Shown here piece by piece: positions 61,522 to 64,000 of a stretch of 64,000 bases of DNA. Numbering within the stretch: position 1 is the first letter of the stretch; each line of letters opens with the position of its first letter. The stretch is from contig NZ_JANYGQ010000033.1 in assembly GCF_025359345.1 (NCBI RefSeq), positions 248,001 to 312,000 of the forward strand, written 5' to 3'. The position numbers were made by a program, and so were the translations under genes. The notes under the pieces were generated by a model that saw only the letters and a program-made list of their open reading frames with translations, searched no databases and was not told where the DNA came from. Source of the DNA: Mucilaginibacter sp. (lineage in GTDB: Bacteria > Bacteroidota > Bacteroidia > Sphingobacteriales > Sphingobacteriaceae).

Positions 61522-63405
61522 ATGAATGAGAAAACTGAAAATTTCATAGAATTTGTTGAAAAAGCGAAAGATGAATATTTAGTCACACGCAAGATTGCCA
61601 TCGACGCAAAATCTGACGAGAAACTTCTTGACTTTTATGACGAAATTAATTATTTTTTGAAATGTCTAATTGATACAGTGGCTAAAGAAGACTATAAGAT
61701 AAATTATTTAAATCAATTCAGAGAGGATATCCAACTATCATTTAATTATCTGCCTTACAGAGGTCAGCCATCTAATGATTTTGTCTTTGGGAATGAGAGA
61801 CACATTGTTCAAGAATTATATAACCATAAGCGTGAGCTTGAGGAAATTTTTAAAGCCCTTAACTTTAAATTGGAGTTTTTTAAAAAGTTGAATTTTTTTA
61901 ACAATAATGTGGTCGTGGTAGGAGCTAATGGTAGTGGCAAAACTTCAATTTCTAATAAGTTTAAGGAGTTTATGGCCGATAATGGAGTTGTAATATCAGC
62001 TCAAAGAATCTTACTGGTTCCGACATTCAACTCTGTCAATAATTATTCTAATACATTAAATGATTTAAAGGCTGTTCAGGTTCGAGATAAATCAAATAAA
62101 AATCACGAGAATATTGCAGCTCTACAAACCGAGTTTGAAATTCTCTTAAAAAATTTAATCTCAGAAAATAATCTTCTAAGCAATAATTATAGAATAGAGG
62201 CACAAGAATTGGCGCTAAAAGGAGAGCAAATACCGCCGCCTTCAAAGTCTAACCTTGACAAAACTATCGATATATGGAATTCTTTAATTTCACATAGGAA
62301 AATTGAATGTAAAGATGGCATGAATATCATGGTAGCTTTGGATAACGGTAGCCGTTATCCTTCTGTACAAATGAGCGATGGGGAAAAGGTAATGCTATTT
62401 TTAATAGCACAGGTTCTTCAGGCTCCTAGAGATGGGTTTGTTATAGTCGATGAGCCGGAAATGTACCTGCACAAAACAATTCTTAATAAATTATGGGATA
62501 GTCTTGAAAATCAGCGAGGAGATTGCATTTTTATTTATTTAACTCATGATTTAGATTTTGCAACAAGTCGCATAACAGCAAAAAAGATATGGATAAAATC
62601 GTATTTCTTTCCAGATAAGTGGGACATGGAGGTAATTCCTGAAAATGAACTTCCCGAGTCGTTATTAATGGAATTACTAGGAAGCCGTAAAAATGTGCTT
62701 TTTTGTGAAGGCGAAAAAGGTAAAATCGATGAGAAAGTTTATAATATTTTATTTCCTAACTATACGATAACTCCTGTGGGAGGCTGCTTTGAAGTAATTA
62801 GCCATACAAAAGCATTTAACAAAATACCCAATACCAATATCAAAGCAATTGGATTAATAGATTCTGACCATCATCCAACGGAAAGACTCTCCAAGCTAAG
62901 ATTAAATTCCGTGTACCATTTCAGCGTTGCAGAAGTAGAAAATCTTTTGCTTGATGAAGATTTCTTGAAAAAACTTGCATCGAATCTTATGGTGAATTCA
63001 GAGGCAATTGATAGTATAAAAAAAGATATTTTGAAAGATTTGAATGCGAAAAAGGAAATTCAGGCGGCAAATTTTGTTTCTAGTCGCATGGACTATTACT
63101 TTAAGGATTCAAATGTTATAAAAGGAAATTCTCTCGAAAACTTAGAAGCTAATTTTTCAAAATTCACGGGTGAAATGAAAATAAAAGAGTCCTATGAAAA
63201 GAGGGTTGAGGAATTGAGCAATATCGTCAAATCAAATAATTACAAAATGGCTATATGTGTCTATAATAATAAAAGCATAAATATATATGTTGAAAGACAT
63301 TTTAAAATTACAGATTTTACTGACAGGGCTATAAAGTTGCTTCAATTCGACGGCACTACTCATAGACTACTTTTAAAATATTTTCCTTCCGAATTAACAG
63401 CATAA
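61522..63405 (+). CDS. ABC-type ATPase fused to DUF4435/TOPRIM-like domain (PARIS-like)
   Basis: A 627-residue protein. Residues 1-120 are helical; residues 125-370 form an ABC-type ATPase with Walker A GANGSGKT (134-141), ABC signature MSDGE (284-288), Walker B FVIVDEPE (306-313) and H-loop THD (341-343). From about 385 the C-terminal half has NVLFCEGE, then GLIDSDHH (Asp447 and Asp449), like the Glu and DxD of a TOPRIM nuclease, and VAEVENLLL, typical of DUF4435. In PARIS defence the ATPase AriA and the TOPRIM nuclease AriB are separate or fused; this fits a fused form. The gene is clearly AT-rich against the window. Activity is inferred. A retron- or OLD-type system is the alternative. Confidence 0.75.
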   Translation: MNEKTENFIEFVEKAKDEYLVTRKIAIDAKSDEKLLDFYDEINYFLKCLIDTVAKEDYKINYLNQFREDIQLSFNYLPYRGQPSNDFVFGNERHIVQELYNHKRELEEIFKALNFKLEFFKKLNFFNNNVVVVGANGSGKTSISNKFKEFMADNGVVISAQRILLVPTFNSVNNYSNTLNDLKAVQVRDKSNKNHENIAALQTEFEILLKNLISENNLLSNNYRIEAQELALKGEQIPPPSKSNLDKTIDIWNSLISHRKIECKDGMNIMVALDNGSRYPSVQMSDGEKVMLFLIAQVLQAPRDGFVIVDEPEMYLHKTILNKLWDSLENQRGDCIFIYLTHDLDFATSRITAKKIWIKSYFFPDKWDMEVIPENELPESLLMELLGSRKNVLFCEGEKGKIDEKVYNILFPNYTITPVGGCFEVISHTKAFNKIPNTNIKAIGLIDSDHHPTERLSKLRLNSVYHFSVAEVENLLLDEDFLKKLASNLMVNSEAIDSIKKDILKDLNAKKEIQAANFVSSRMDYYFKDSNVIKGNSLENLEANFSKFTGEMKIKESYEKRVEELSNIVKSNNYKMAICVYNNKSINIYVERHFKITDFTDRAIKLLQFDGTTHRLLLKYFPSELTA

Positions 63406-63563
63406 ACTTTCTTCTAATCTACATGATGTACAAAAAGCAGCAAACAATCATGCGGCATCCCATGCTACCACATGGAATCTTTTCATCCGCTGTCGCCCCG
63501 ATTTATCAGGGTGGCCCGCGTTTAAGTAGCCAAATTTGCTAATAAGTGGCCTACGTTGTTCAT

Positions 63564-64000
63564 TTATTCATCAACTAAATTGTCAATAAAATCTTTAAAG
63601 GATCTAGATACCAGCGTAACACAATTTTCAATTACTTCATCATCATAATGATGCATGTCGCAAAAAAACACTTCATTGTAAGAGCCTGGCAATGTTGAAA
63701 CGCAGAACAAATCGCCGCCATCATCTGCTGCAAAGGGTAAAAACCCCACCGGTAGTATCTGCTCCGTAATCAATAAATCATCATATGCATCCTCTAATTG
63801 GCTAAAACCTTTGTATTTGATGGAAAAAAAATGATTTATTCTTGTTTTAGCACCGTCGTCCCATAGGAAGAACCGCTTAACAGGACATCCACCATTATAC
63901 TCCATATAGTGCTCCTTAAAATCGTTGGTAAACGAAATACCCAATTGGTTTTCAACTTCCTTTAATTCGGTCTCCGTTGATTCCTTACTTACTTCTAAGA
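63564..64000 (-). CDS. SMI1/KNR4 (SUKH) immunity-type protein, 5' end outside window
   Basis: The frame is open to the right edge, so the gene starts beyond 64000; the visible part is about 145 residues. It reads TELKEVENQLGISF then YMEYNGG, and FLPFAADDGGDLFCVS, the hallmark of SMI1/KNR4 domains. SUKH proteins are immunity partners of nuclease and other polymorphic toxins, and a toxin gene may lie to the right. The TTG near 63944 is internal. A 158-base gap before it has no clear feature. Confidence 0.8.
   Translation of the reverse strand, partial: LEVSKESTETELKEVENQLGISFTNDFKEHYMEYNGGCPVKRFFLWDDGAKTRINHFFSIKYKGFSQLEDAYDDLLITEQILPVGFLPFAADDGGDLFCVSTLPGSYNEVFFCDMHHYDDEVIENCVTLVSRSFKDFIDNLVDE

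Overview
The window reads as a chromosomal segment of a Bacteroidota bacterium, most likely a Sphingobacteriaceae member such as Mucilaginibacter or Pedobacter. The clues are TAnnTTTG-type promoter elements, A-rich leaders without clear Shine-Dalgarno sites, the futalosine route to menaquinone, many palindromic microrepeats between genes, and protein family types typical of that group. The genus is inferred, not proven.

1-30479 is one unbroken plus-strand block of 31 genes with almost no intergenic space. It holds about 20 soluble glycosyltransferases (GT2, GT4, GT8-like, GT10, GT11, CgeB-like), three SAM methyltransferases plus one FkbM methyltransferase, three hexapeptide acetyltransferases, one integral membrane acyltransferase, a Wzy-like polymerase, and two GT-C-like membrane transferases. 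Its centrepiece is a GT2 domain fused to an exosortase domain (25642-27063). No flippase, ABC exporter, outer membrane exporter or sugar-nucleotide synthesis gene is visible, so those must lie to the left or elsewhere. The block probably builds a large, fucosylated and methylated cell-surface glycan linked to an exosortase-type sorting system.

30480-61045 is mostly housekeeping: obgE, adk, tRNA-Arg, a GIY-YIG protein beside a broken tRNA copy holding a (CAGG)23 tract, a peroxiredoxin, an ABC permease, a ligase/exonuclease repair pair, a C-terminal processing protease, a TPR protein, an AdiC-like permease, a very large NtrY-like kinase, fabD, a pterin pair (folE and a PTPS-like gene), two menaquinone genes (mqnB, mqnD), truB, ribF, and the lspA-dksA/traR-ileS cluster. 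At least six families of short inverted repeats sit at gene ends here, and two copies lie in frame inside mqnB and mqnD. IleRS carries a swapped class I signature (GxHH in place of HxGH).

61046-64000 looks accessory: a SHOCT membrane protein, an AT-rich gene for an ABC-type ATPase fused to a DUF4435/TOPRIM-like domain (PARIS-like anti-phage candidate), and a SUKH (SMI1/KNR4) immunity-type gene that runs off the right edge.
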